Shown piece by piece: positions 8,298 to 16,191 of a stretch of 24,877 nt of DNA (within the stretch, counting starts at the first letter, position 1; each line of letters begins with the position of its first letter). Both the position numbers and the translations under genes were made by a program. The stretch lies in NCBI GenBank assembly GCA_026712885.1, contig JAPOPO010000031.1, positions 1 through 24,877 on the forward strand. Direction: 5' to 3'. Below the pieces are notes generated by a model, which saw only the letters and a list, made by a program, of their open reading frames with translations, made no database searches and had not been told where the DNA came from. Origin of the DNA: Rhodospirillales bacterium (GTDB taxonomy: Bacteria; Pseudomonadota; Alphaproteobacteria; UBA828).

Positions 8298-9485
8298 ATG
8301 ATGGATGATCCGATCGTCATCGTTGGCATGGCGCGCACCCCCATGGGCGGATTTCAGGGGGCGTTGAAGGACGCGCGAGCGCCGGAATTGGGCTCTGCCG
8401 CGATCGAAGCGGCGCTGAGCCGTGCGGGCGTCGCCGCCGACGAGGTCGACGAGGTCATCATGGGCAACATCCTCTCGGCCGGCCAGGGGCAGGCCCCGGC
8501 GCGGCAGGCCTCCATCGGCGCTGGAATCCCTGAGCACGTGGGTTGCACCACCATCAACAAGATGTGCGGCTCCGGCATGAAGGCGACCATGTTCGCCCAT
8601 GACCTGATCGCGGCGGGCTCCGGCGATATCGTCGTCGCCGGCGGCATGGAGAGCATGACCAACGCGCCCTACCTGCTGGACCGTGCGCGGGGCGGCTACC
8701 GCATGGGCCACGGCAAGGTGCAGGACCACATGTTCCTCGACGGGCTGGAGGATGCCTACGACAAGGGCAAGCTGATGGGCCACTTCGCCGAGGAGACGGC
8801 GCGCACCTATCAGTTCACCCGCGAGGAGCAGGACGAGTTCGCCATCACCTCGCTCACCCGCGCGAAGACGGCGATCGAGGACGGCTCCTTCGACGGCGAA
8901 GTGACGCCGGTCACCGTCAAGCATCGCAAGGGCGAGACTGTCGTCACCCGGGACGAGCAGCCGCTGACCGCCGATCTCGACAAGATCCCGACGCTGCGCC
9001 CAGCCTTCGCCAAGGACGGCTCGGTGACCGCCGCGAACTCCAGCTCGATCTCGGACGGCGGCGCCGCGCTGGTGCTCATGCGGCGATCAGAGGCCGAGCG
9101 GCGCGGGCTCACGCCGGTCGCGATCATCCACGGCCACGCGACGCACGCGCAGGCGCCCGCGTGGTTCACCACCGCGCCGGGGCCGGCGCTTGGCAAGCTG
9201 TTCGAAAAGGTGGGCTGGGACGCGGACGACGTGGACCTCTACGAGATCAACGAGGCCTTCGCGGTCGTCGCCATGGCGGCGATGCGCGACCTGGACCTCG
9301 ACCACGACAAGGTGAACGTGCACGGCGGGGCCTGTGCGCTCGGCCATCCGGTGGGCGCCTCCGGCGCGCGCATCATCATTACCTTGCTGGCGGCGCTGGA
9401 GAAGTACGGCGTCGACAAGGGTGCTGCGGCGCTCTGCATCGGCGGCGGCGAGGCCACGGCGTTGGCCGTCGAGCGACTGCACTAG
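8298..9485 (+). CDS. Acetyl-CoA acetyltransferase (thiolase)
   Basis: The 395-residue thiolase has all catalytic residues: Cys90 in KMCGSGMKA, His350 in ALGHPVG and Cys380 in CIGGGEA. These sit within two residues of their places in Zoogloea PhaA. It should condense two acetyl-CoA to acetoacetyl-CoA or run in reverse to cleave 3-ketoacyl-CoA. ATG 8298 is followed by a second ATG at 8301; GGGAGAAG upstream suits either. It heads a four-gene run (thiolase, DUF1989, acyl-CoA dehydrogenase, isomerase) with gaps of 10, 11 and 4 bases. Biosynthetic (PhaA) and degradative (AtoB) roles cannot be told apart from sequence alone. The acyl-CoA dehydrogenase neighbour favours breakdown, the putative PhaR site favours PHB. 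Confidence 0.94.
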   Translation: MMDDPIVIVGMARTPMGGFQGALKDARAPELGSAAIEAALSRAGVAADEVDEVIMGNILSAGQGQAPARQASIGAGIPEHVGCTTINKMCGSGMKATMFAHDLIAAGSGDIVVAGGMESMTNAPYLLDRARGGYRMGHGKVQDHMFLDGLEDAYDKGKLMGHFAEETARTYQFTREEQDEFAITSLTRAKTAIEDGSFDGEVTPVTVKHRKGETVVTRDEQPLTADLDKIPTLRPAFAKDGSVTAANSSSISDGGAALVLMRRSEAERRGLTPVAIIHGHATHAQAPAWFTTAPGPALGKLFEKVGWDADDVDLYEINEAFAVVAMAAMRDLDLDHDKVNVHGGACALGHPVGASGARIIITLLAALEKYGVDKGAAALCIGGGEATALAVERLH

Positions 9486-9495
9486 GGCCACCGCC

Positions 9496-10095
9496 ATGGC
9501 TGGCGAGCGCGAGACCATTCCGGCCCGGCGCGGCCGGGCGGTCAGGCTCGGCGCGGGCGAGAAGCTCCGCCTCATCAATACCCACGGCACCCAGGTGGTG
9601 GACACCTGGGCCTTCAACGCCGACGACATGGCCGAATGCATGTCGATGGAGCACTCGCGCGTGGCCATCGGCGGCGTCTTCCCCCGGCCCGGCGATACCA
9701 TGGTCACCAACAAGCGCCGGCCCATCCTCGCCCTGGTGGAGGATACCTCGCCCGGCATCCACGACACGCTGATCGCCGCCTGCGACCGCTGGCGCTACAT
9801 CCTGCTGGGCGCGGGCGACGATCACGACAACTGCGAAGACAACCTCCATGCCGCGCTCGCGGAACTAGATCTCAAGGCGCCGAAGACGCCGTCCCCCTGG
9901 AACATGTGGATGAACATTCCCGTGGGCGAGGGCGGCTCGGTTTCCTTCGAGCCGGGGGTGGCGAGCCCCGGCGACCATGTGGTGCTGCGGGCAGAGATGG
10001 ACCTTGTGCTCGCGTTCTCCTGCTGCCCGCAGGACATCCTTCCGATCAACGGCGTCGCCTGTAACCCGGTCGATGCCGCCTTCGAACGGCTCTGA
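9496..10095 (+). CDS. DUF1989 (urea carboxylase-associated) family protein
   Basis: The 199-residue protein matches DUF1989, known from the urea carboxylase-associated proteins. Recognisable family segments are GTQVVDTWAF (31-40), MSMEHSR (49-55), SPGIHDTLIAACD (85-97), DDHDNCEDNLHAAL (108-121), PWNMWMNIPV (134-143) and FSCCPQDI (174-181). Conserved His89, Cys96 and Cys113 could form a metal site. Paired members (CgdA/CgdB) have been shown to deiminate carboxyguanidine in guanidine degradation. Here there is one copy, with no urea or guanidine carboxylase nearby. It sits inside a CoA-metabolism operon, 10 bases after thiolase and 11 before an acyl-CoA dehydrogenase. The reaction here is unknown. 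The ribosome site before ATG 9496 is weak, so it may depend on coupling to the thiolase. Confidence 0.85.
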   Translation: MAGERETIPARRGRAVRLGAGEKLRLINTHGTQVVDTWAFNADDMAECMSMEHSRVAIGGVFPRPGDTMVTNKRRPILALVEDTSPGIHDTLIAACDRWRYILLGAGDDHDNCEDNLHAALAELDLKAPKTPSPWNMWMNIPVGEGGSVSFEPGVASPGDHVVLRAEMDLVLAFSCCPQDILPINGVACNPVDAAFERL

Positions 10096-10106
10096 GGGCC
10101 ACGAAC

Positions 10107-11258
10107 ATGGCAGCGAACGGCATCTTCCTCACCGACGAGCAGCGGATGATCCGCGACATGGCGCGCGACTTCGCCGAGGGCGAGCTCGCCCCCCATGCCG
10201 GCCGGTGGGACCTGAACGGCGGCTACCCGGACGATATCCTCCCCCGCATGGGCCAGCTCGGGCTCATGGGCATGCTGGTGCCGCCGGAATGGGACGGCGC
10301 CGGTGCCGACCACGTGGCCTACGCGCTCGCCATGGAGGAGATATCGGCCGGCGATGTCGGCACGTCGACGGCGATGAGCGTCAACAACTCGCTGGTCTGC
10401 GCCGGCATTCTCAAGGGCGGCTCCGAGGAGCAGAAGGAGCGCTTCCTGCGCCCGCTCGCGCGCGGCGACATGCTCGGCTGCTTCTGCCTGACCGAGCCGC
10501 AGGCGGGCTCCGATGCCTCCAATCTGCGCACCCGCGCGGTGCCGGACGGCAACGGCTACCGGCTGAGCGGCACCAAGCAGTTCGTCTCCAGCGGCTCCAA
10601 GGCGGACGTCGCGATGGTCTTTGCCGTCACCGACCCGGACGCCGGCAAGAAGGGGATCAGCTGCTTCCTGGTGCCGACGGACACGGAGGGCTACACGGTC
10701 GCGAGCCACGAGACCAAGATGGGTCAGCGGGCGCACGACACCTGCCAGATCGTCTTCGAGGACGTGCGGCTCACCCCCGATCTCATGCTGGGCGAGCCAG
10801 GGCAGGGCTATGCCATCGCGCTCGGCAATCTCGAGGGCGGTCGTATCGGCGTCGCCGCCCAGGCGACCGGCGCCATGCGCGCGGCTTACGAGGCCGCGCT
10901 GGATTACGCCAAGGAGCGCACGAGCTTCGGCAAGCCGCTGATCGAGCATCAGGCGGTGGGCTTCCGCCTTGCCGACATGGCAACCGAGATCGAGGCGTCG
11001 CGGCTGCTCACGCTGCAGGCCGCGCGGCTGCGCGATGCCGGCGAGCCCTGTCTCAAGGAAGCCTCGATGGCCAAGCTCTTTGCCTCGGAGACCGCCGAGC
11101 GGGTCTGCTCCAAGGCGATCCAGACGCTCGGCGGCTACGGCTACCTGAGCGACTTCCCGGTGGAACGCATCTACCGGGACCAGCGCGTCTGCACTATCTA
11201 CGAAGGCACGAGCGACGTTCAGCGGCTGGTGATCAGCCGGGCGCTCGCGCGGGAGTAA
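10107..11258 (+). CDS. Acyl-CoA dehydrogenase
   Basis: This 383-residue FAD enzyme desaturates acyl-CoA at the alpha-beta carbons and passes electrons to ETF. The usual three-part fold is visible: N-terminal helices, a middle beta domain with CFCLTEPQAGSDA and KQFVSSGSKAD, and a C-terminal helical domain with RTSFGKPL and QTLGGYGYL. The catalytic base is Glu366 in IYEGTSDVQR, the position used by short- and medium-chain and short-branched enzymes, rather than the isovaleryl- or long-chain position. The length is also that of the short/medium-chain group. It starts 11 bases after the DUF1989 gene and ends 4 bases before the next gene, so cotranscription is very likely. The exact chain length is not predictable here. 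Confidence 0.95.
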   Translation: MAANGIFLTDEQRMIRDMARDFAEGELAPHAGRWDLNGGYPDDILPRMGQLGLMGMLVPPEWDGAGADHVAYALAMEEISAGDVGTSTAMSVNNSLVCAGILKGGSEEQKERFLRPLARGDMLGCFCLTEPQAGSDASNLRTRAVPDGNGYRLSGTKQFVSSGSKADVAMVFAVTDPDAGKKGISCFLVPTDTEGYTVASHETKMGQRAHDTCQIVFEDVRLTPDLMLGEPGQGYAIALGNLEGGRIGVAAQATGAMRAAYEAALDYAKERTSFGKPLIEHQAVGFRLADMATEIEASRLLTLQAARLRDAGEPCLKEASMAKLFASETAERVCSKAIQTLGGYGYLSDFPVERIYRDQRVCTIYEGTSDVQRLVISRALARE

Positions 11259-11262
11259 GGCG

Positions 11263-11865
11263 ATGAGCGACAGTCTCGACTTCTACTTCGATTTTTCCTC
11301 GCCTTACGGCTATCTCGCGTCCGAGCGTATCGACGGGATCGCGACGAAGCACGGGCGCTCCGTCACCTGGCGGCCTATGCTGCTGGGCGCCGTGTTCCAG
11401 AAGATCGGCGGGAGCCCCCTGGTCAACCAGCCCATGAAGGGGCCGTACACGCAGCACGACATGCTGCGCTCGGCGCGCCTGCACGGCATCGTCTTCAACG
11501 TCCCCGACAACTTCCCGGTCAACAGCATCGCCGCGTGCCGCGCCTACTACTGGCTGGTGGAGAGCGACGCCGCCACGGCCCGCGATTTCGCCCAGGCGCT
11601 CTATCGCGGCTACTTCGTCGAGAACCGCGACCTGAGTCAGCCGGAGACGGTGATCGCGGCGGCGAAGGCGTTGGGCGTGGACGGCGATGCGCTGGTGGCG
11701 GCAGTGCAGGATCAGGCTATCAAGGACCGCCTGCGCGCGGAGAATGACGCCGCAATCGAGCGCGGCGTCTTCGGCTCGCCCACCGTCTTCGTCGGCGACG
11801 AGATGTTCTGGGGCCACGACCGGCTGGAGATGATCGACCGCTGGCTCGAAACCGGCGGCTGGTGA
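11263..11865 (+). CDS. 2-hydroxychromene-2-carboxylate isomerase / kappa-class GST-like (DsbA fold)
   Basis: The 200-residue protein has the thioredoxin-like DsbA fold of 2-hydroxychromene-2-carboxylate isomerases, which use glutathione in naphthalene breakdown, and of kappa-class glutathione transferases. The N-terminal FDFSSPYGYLA (residues 9-19) provides the active serine in place of the DsbA cysteines. GVFGSPTVFVGDEMFWGHDRL-type residues near 168-188 complete the glutathione site with its cis-proline. Four bases separate it from the acyl-CoA dehydrogenase, so it is the last gene of the thiolase operon. No other naphthalene genes are present, so a glutathione-dependent step on an unsaturated CoA product or detoxification seems more likely than naphthalene use; that is inference. 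Confidence 0.88.
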   Translation: MSDSLDFYFDFSSPYGYLASERIDGIATKHGRSVTWRPMLLGAVFQKIGGSPLVNQPMKGPYTQHDMLRSARLHGIVFNVPDNFPVNSIAACRAYYWLVESDAATARDFAQALYRGYFVENRDLSQPETVIAAAKALGVDGDALVAAVQDQAIKDRLRAENDAAIERGVFGSPTVFVGDEMFWGHDRLEMIDRWLETGGW

Positions 11866-11892
11866 CGGGCGGGTAGCGCGCTCGCGCCTGGT

Positions 11893-12675
11893 TCAGCCGA
11901 CCGCGTCGGCTCCCAGCTTCACCTCATCGTCGTAGACCTCTTCCGGCAGCGGCAGGCCGTCGAGCTCGGCTTCGCCAATGGGGCCGTCCGGCTCAATCCC
12001 GCGCTGTTCCAGCAGAGCCATCAGCTGGCGGGCGTGCTGGGCCGCGTGCCAGGCCGTCCGCTCCAGCACGCTCTCGGTCGGGTGGATGCCGTAATAGGTG
12101 TCGAGGGTGCCGAGGCGCGCCGCATCGGCGCTGCGCCACCAGGATGCAAGCGCATCGCGCACAGTCTGACCGTACGCCGCGACCTGGGCCGCGCTCCGCA
12201 TCTCGGGCCCGGGCGTGCGCTCGAAATAGTCGAAGGTGAGCCGTGCGCCCTGGGCCGCGTCGACAAACGCCGCCGGGATCACGAAGATGTGGTAGCCGAG
12301 GTCGAGGATGCTGCGCTCGCGGCCCGGCAATCCCTCTTCGAGGACGGCGGTCGGGAACTGGCCGAGATAGCGCTGAGTCGCGGCGAGGATCAGGTCGATC
12401 CTCTGCACCAGCTCCGCCGGGGGCAGCTGCTCCCGGTCGAACTCGACGCCGATGAAGCGCGCGAGGTCGCCCAGGTCCTGGGCAAAGACGAAGCGCCTCC
12501 CCTGCACGACAACCGGCACCGACTGGGCACCGAGGCTGGCGAGTTCCTCCATCGCGTCGGGCCTTGCACGGACGTTGATCGATTCGTAGGCAATCCCGCG
12601 CGTGGCCAGGAATTCCTTGGCCCGGAGACAACTGGAGCACCCCGGCTGCCAGTACACCTTGAAGTCGTCTGCCAT
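11893..12675 (-). CDS. Glutaredoxin-DinB fusion protein
   Basis: Two domains are joined in 260 residues. Residues 1-78 are glutaredoxin-like, with the redox pair Cys13-Ser-Ser-Cys16 and the glutathione-site cis-proline in SVP (Pro54). Residues about 85-225 look like a DinB/YfiT four-helix bundle: His129, His210 and His214 (the last two in WHAAQHARQ) match the three-histidine metal site. DinB-superfamily proteins include thiol-dependent transferases such as mycothiol-dependent maleylpyruvate isomerase and bacillithiol transferases. A glutathione-linked transferase or isomerase is therefore plausible, but unproven. ATG 12675 has GGGAGA upstream. The gene follows the SDR gene by 29 bases on the same strand, so the two probably form an operon. 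It converges on the isomerase gene at 11263. Confidence 0.82.
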   Translation of the reverse strand: MADDFKVYWQPGCSSCLRAKEFLATRGIAYESINVRARPDAMEELASLGAQSVPVVVQGRRFVFAQDLGDLARFIGVEFDREQLPPAELVQRIDLILAATQRYLGQFPTAVLEEGLPGRERSILDLGYHIFVIPAAFVDAAQGARLTFDYFERTPGPEMRSAAQVAAYGQTVRDALASWWRSADAARLGTLDTYYGIHPTESVLERTAWHAAQHARQLMALLEQRGIEPDGPIGEAELDGLPLPEEVYDDEVKLGADAVG

Positions 12676-12704
12676 GTTCGATCTCCCGGGCGGGCGGCGC
12701 GTGC

Positions 12705-13478
12705 CTACTCCGCCGTGTAGCCGCCGTCGATCACCAGCTCCGTCCCGGTGACGAACTTGGATTCGTCCGAAGCCAGATAGACCACGCCGTTGGCGATGTC
12801 GTTGGGCTCGCCAACATGGCCTATCGGGTGCAGCTTGCCGAACTCCTCCGGCCCCGCGGCCGCGTCGCCGAACATGCGGGTCGCGGTCTCGTCCATCATC
12901 GGCGTGTGGATAAAGGCAGGGTGGATCGAGTTGACACGGATTCCGCTGCCGTCGCGCGCGCATTCCAGCGCCACGCACTTGGTGAAGTAGCGGACCGCAC
13001 CCTTGGATGCCGTGTAGGCGGCGAGGTGCGACGTGCCGACCATGCCGAGCACCGACGACATGTTGATGATGGAGCCGCCGCCTGACTCCCGCATCGCGGG
13101 AATCGCGCTCCGGGTGCCGAGAAAGACGCCATCGGCGTTGACCGCCATGATGTGACGCCAGGTCTCCAGCGAGACTTCGGCGATGGGTTCGGCGCGGGTG
13201 GTGCCGGCGTTGTTGAAGAGAATGTCGAGCCGGCCGTGTTCCGACACCACGCTCTCGACGGTCGCCTGCCAGAGGGCCTCGTCGGTCACGTCGAGGGTCT
13301 GGAACCGGGCCGTGCCGCCCGCCGCGGTGATGGTTTCGACTACCGCCTGGCCGCGACCCTCGTCACGCCCGGTCACCAGCACCACCGCGCCTTCCTCGGC
13401 CATGCGCACCGCCGACGCGGCGCCGAGCCCGCTGGTCGCCCCGGTCACGATCGCCACCTTGCCCGCCAGTCTCGCCAT
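12705..13478 (-). CDS. Short-chain dehydrogenase/reductase (classical SDR)
   Basis: The 257-residue protein is a classical SDR: nucleotide motif TGATSGLG (12-19), NNAG (89-92), and the active-site set Asn114, Ser142, Tyr155 and Lys159 (YTASK). The C-terminus ends in the familiar GTELVIDGGYTAE. Such enzymes oxidise alcohols or reduce ketones with NAD(P); an acidic residue is not evident at the end of the second strand (TGRDE), leaving cofactor choice open. ATG 13478 is chosen because GAGG lies 6 bases upstream; an ATG at 13490 would add four residues. It is probably cotranscribed with the glutaredoxin-DinB gene and is divergent from the AidB-like gene, sharing a 129-base intergenic region. The substrate is unknown. 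Confidence 0.93.
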   Translation of the reverse strand: MARLAGKVAIVTGATSGLGAASAVRMAEEGAVVLVTGRDEGRGQAVVETITAAGGTARFQTLDVTDEALWQATVESVVSEHGRLDILFNNAGTTRAEPIAEVSLETWRHIMAVNADGVFLGTRSAIPAMRESGGGSIINMSSVLGMVGTSHLAAYTASKGAVRYFTKCVALECARDGSGIRVNSIHPAFIHTPMMDETATRMFGDAAAGPEEFGKLHPIGHVGEPNDIANGVVYLASDESKFVTGTELVIDGGYTAE

Positions 13479-13570
13479 CACCCGCCTCATACCCCGCAAA
13501 GGCATCGCATATGCTGCGCCGCGCATATCGACGCAAATCGAATTGAGAGTAACATTGCGGACTATACCCG

Positions 13571-13587
13571 CGCAGGCGCTGCCTGCG
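13571..13587. promoter_or_regulatory. Inverted repeat CGCAGGC-GCT-GCCTGCG in a divergent promoter region
   Basis: Perfect 7-base arms surround 3 bases, 21 bases before the AidB-like ATG, in the only control region shared with the SDR gene. It could be an operator or a small RNA hairpin. No regulator gene lies next to it, so the protein that might bind is unknown. Confidence 0.35.
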
Positions 13588-13607
13588 TTCCAAAAGGTCG
13601 CGCACCC

Positions 13608-15305
13608 ATGGCGGACGGGAACGGCGCTCTCGGCGGCAACGCTTACCGGGCGGACCGGAATCTCCAGGCCCTCCTGCGCCGCAGCGCGCCCTGGCTCACC
13701 GACGACGACGCCGAGCGGCTGAGCAGCTTCGGCGGCTGGGTGGCGACCGCCGTCGACGAACAGGCGGACTACACCAATCGCTTCGCGCCGCCGGTCCTCG
13801 AAACCCTGGACGAGGATGGCCGCCCCCACTCGGTTGTCCGCCATAATCCGCTCTACGCGGCGGCTCACAGCGAGGTCTACGAGCGGGGCATCGTCGGGCT
13901 GAACTACGGCGCGGCGCGTCGCCCGTACACACTGACCTTCGCGATGGGCTATCTGCTCGCGCAATCCGACATCTCGATTCACTGCCCGGTGACGCTGACC
14001 GGCGCGGTCGCCCATGTGCTCGATCGGTTCGCGCCGGAGTCGGTGCGGAATGCCTACCTGCCCCGACTTGTGCGCACGGACGGCAAGGCGGCGACGGGCG
14101 GCACGTGGGTCACGGAGAAGCAAGGCGGCAGCGATGTCGGCGCCACCGAGACCACGGCGCGACGCACCAACGACGGCATCCGGCTCAGCGGGCTCAAGTG
14201 GTTCGCCAGCAATGTCGATGGCGGGCTCGCGCTCACCCTCGCCCGGCCGGAGGGCGCGGCGAGCGGCGGCGCCGCGCTCGGCCTCTATCTGGTGCCGGCG
14301 CGTGATCCCGACGGCACGCCCAACCGGTACCGGATCAGGCGGCTCAAGGACAAGCTCGGCACGCGCGGTCTCGCAACCGGGGAGATCGAGCTGGAGGGCG
14401 CCTATGCGGTGGAGGTGGCGCAGCCGCCGGACGGGCTGAAGACGATGATGGCGGCGCTCGGCTACAGCCGCATCCACAACGCGATGGCCTCGGCCGGCAT
14501 CCAGAGGCGCGCCTTCGCCGAGGCGCTCGCCCACGCCGAAACCCGCGAAGCTTTCGGCCACCGCCTCGCCGCCTACCCGATGGTGCAGGACCAACTGGTC
14601 GAGATGCAGGTGCGTGTGGAAGCGAGCGTGGCGCTGGCCTTCGCGGCAGCACGGGCGTTCGACGAGGCGCAGAGGACGCGCGCCGAGCAGCCCTGGATGC
14701 GTCTCGTCACAGCCCTCGCCAAGTACCTCACGGCGGCGTGGGCGATCACCGCAACCAGCCGCGCCATCGAGGTCCTGGGCGGCAACGGCTACACCGAGGA
14801 ATACCCGACGGCCAGGCTCTACCGCGATGCCCAGGTGCTCACCGTGTGGGAGGGGCCGCCCAACATCCAGGCGCTTGAGGTGCTGCGCCTCGCGGGCGCG
14901 GACTCAGCCGGGCTCGCCGCCTTCCACGCGCGGCTCGACGCCATTCTCAACCTGCCCTTCGCCGCCAACCACTCGGCCTTCGTACGGGCTCGCGCGCTGA
15001 TTTATCAGGCCCGGCGTGAGGTCGCCGCACTGACGGCCTTGATCCGCGAAGACGAAGCCGAGGGGCGGCGTCAAGCCCACAGGCTGATGGACCGCATGGC
15101 CAAGGGTCTGGCCGCTGCTCTTCTGGTGGAGGAGGCGGCCACCGACTGGAGTGCGGGCGATGCGCGCAAGGCCGTGGTCGCACGCCTCTTCGCTGCGCAG
15201 GAGCTCGCAGCCCCGGAACCGCCGAAGCCAGGCGAGAGCGAGGGCCAGCGGTTCTTTCGCCCCCTCGCCCGATACGAGAGGATCGAGACGCCCCGCCCGG
15301 ATTGA
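13608..15305 (+). CDS. AidB-like acyl-CoA dehydrogenase family protein
   Basis: At 565 residues this is longer than ordinary acyl-CoA dehydrogenases and matches the AidB branch. AidB hallmarks are TWVTEKQGGSDVGATET in the middle domain, KWFASNVDG, the RLKDKLGTRGLATGEIE segment, and GGNGYTEEYPTARLYRDAQ with TVWEGPPNIQALEVLR toward the C-terminus. About 100 further C-terminal residues extend it, as in AidB. E. coli AidB has weak isovaleryl-CoA dehydrogenase activity, binds DNA and is induced by alkylation damage. Homologues in catabolic clusters probably act on acyl-CoA esters. ATG 13608 is the first good start after the intergenic region. Here the setting is catabolic, and no ada gene is seen, so a metabolic role is more likely. 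Confidence 0.9.
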   Translation: MADGNGALGGNAYRADRNLQALLRRSAPWLTDDDAERLSSFGGWVATAVDEQADYTNRFAPPVLETLDEDGRPHSVVRHNPLYAAAHSEVYERGIVGLNYGAARRPYTLTFAMGYLLAQSDISIHCPVTLTGAVAHVLDRFAPESVRNAYLPRLVRTDGKAATGGTWVTEKQGGSDVGATETTARRTNDGIRLSGLKWFASNVDGGLALTLARPEGAASGGAALGLYLVPARDPDGTPNRYRIRRLKDKLGTRGLATGEIELEGAYAVEVAQPPDGLKTMMAALGYSRIHNAMASAGIQRRAFAEALAHAETREAFGHRLAAYPMVQDQLVEMQVRVEASVALAFAAARAFDEAQRTRAEQPWMRLVTALAKYLTAAWAITATSRAIEVLGGNGYTEEYPTARLYRDAQVLTVWEGPPNIQALEVLRLAGADSAGLAAFHARLDAILNLPFAANHSAFVRARALIYQARREVAALTALIREDEAEGRRQAHRLMDRMAKGLAAALLVEEAATDWSAGDARKAVVARLFAAQELAAPEPPKPGESEGQRFFRPLARYERIETPRPD

Positions 15306-15409
15306 CTGCGTCGCTTGGCCGGCGGCGGAAAACGGCTATCCGGCGGGCGCCGGCGCGTGCTATGTGCTGAGCCTGCGGGCGCGCCGCGCGCGTCACGGGA
15401 GCGAGGGCG

Positions 15410-16183
15410 ATGGAGATCAACGGCAAGGAAATCGCGGTCGAGCAGCACGGCGACGGCGACGCGGTGATCATGGTCCACGGCCTCGGCGGCACCGGCAACA
15501 GCTGGTATCCGCAAGTCGGCCCGCTCGCCCGGTTCTTCCGCGTGGTCCGGCTCGACCTCGAAGGCTCGGGCCGCTCGCCCGCTACGGGCGACCTCTCCAT
15601 CGCCTCGTTCGCCGCCGACGTAATCGCGGTGATGGATGAGCTGGACATTTCGACCGCGCATCTCTGCGGCCACTCCATGGGCACGATCGTCTGCCAGCAC
15701 ATCGCCGCCGAGCGGCCTGAGCGGGTGAAGAGTCTCGCGCTCCTGGGTCCGCTGGCCGAGCCGCCGGAGCCGGCCCGCCAGGCGATCCGGGATCGCGCGG
15801 GCGTGGCGCGCAAGAACGGCATGGTGCCGATTGCTGACACATTGGTGGAGGTCGCGATCTCGGCCGAGACCAGAGCGCATCATCCGGCGTCGGCCGCGTT
15901 CGTCCGCGAGATCCTCATGCGCCAGGATGCGGAGGGCTACGCGCGCACCTGCGAGGCGCTTGCCGCCGCCACGAGCGCAGACCTCGGTAGCATCCGCTGT
16001 CCGACCATACTGATCACCGGTGATGAGGACGGTGTCTCGCCGCCGCCCGCGGTGAAGGCCCTGAGCGGCCGGATCAAAGGCTCCCGCGTTGCCGTGCTCC
16101 CCGGCTGCGGCCATTGGACTCCCATCGAGAAGCCGCCGCAGGTCAACGGCCTGCTTCTCAACTTCTATTACAGCTTCAATTAG
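15410..16183 (+). CDS. Alpha/beta-fold hydrolase
   Basis: The 257-residue protein is a compact alpha/beta hydrolase. The oxyanion segment VHGLGGTGNSW (22-32), the nucleophile elbow GHSMG with Ser89 (87-91), the likely acid Asp207 in GDEDGVSP and the base His235 in GCGHWTP are all present. The overall pattern resembles 3-oxoadipate enol-lactonase and meta-cleavage hydrolases, but the substrate is not determined by these motifs. ATG 15410 has GGGAGCGAGGG just upstream. It follows the AidB-like gene by 104 bases and precedes the DUF1636 gene by 8, so it probably shares a transcript with the latter. An esterase or lactonase working with the nearby Baeyer-Villiger monooxygenases is possible but speculative. 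Confidence 0.92.
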   Translation: MEINGKEIAVEQHGDGDAVIMVHGLGGTGNSWYPQVGPLARFFRVVRLDLEGSGRSPATGDLSIASFAADVIAVMDELDISTAHLCGHSMGTIVCQHIAAERPERVKSLALLGPLAEPPEPARQAIRDRAGVARKNGMVPIADTLVEVAISAETRAHHPASAAFVREILMRQDAEGYARTCEALAAATSADLGSIRCPTILITGDEDGVSPPPAVKALSGRIKGSRVAVLPGCGHWTPIEKPPQVNGLLLNFYYSFN

Positions 16184-16191
16184 GTCGGGCC

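Noticed and set aside
11866..11892. GCGCG-CT-CGCGC hairpin between convergent genes as a terminator
   Set aside because: The stem is 5 bases with a 2-base loop and no T-run, so it is not a credible terminator.
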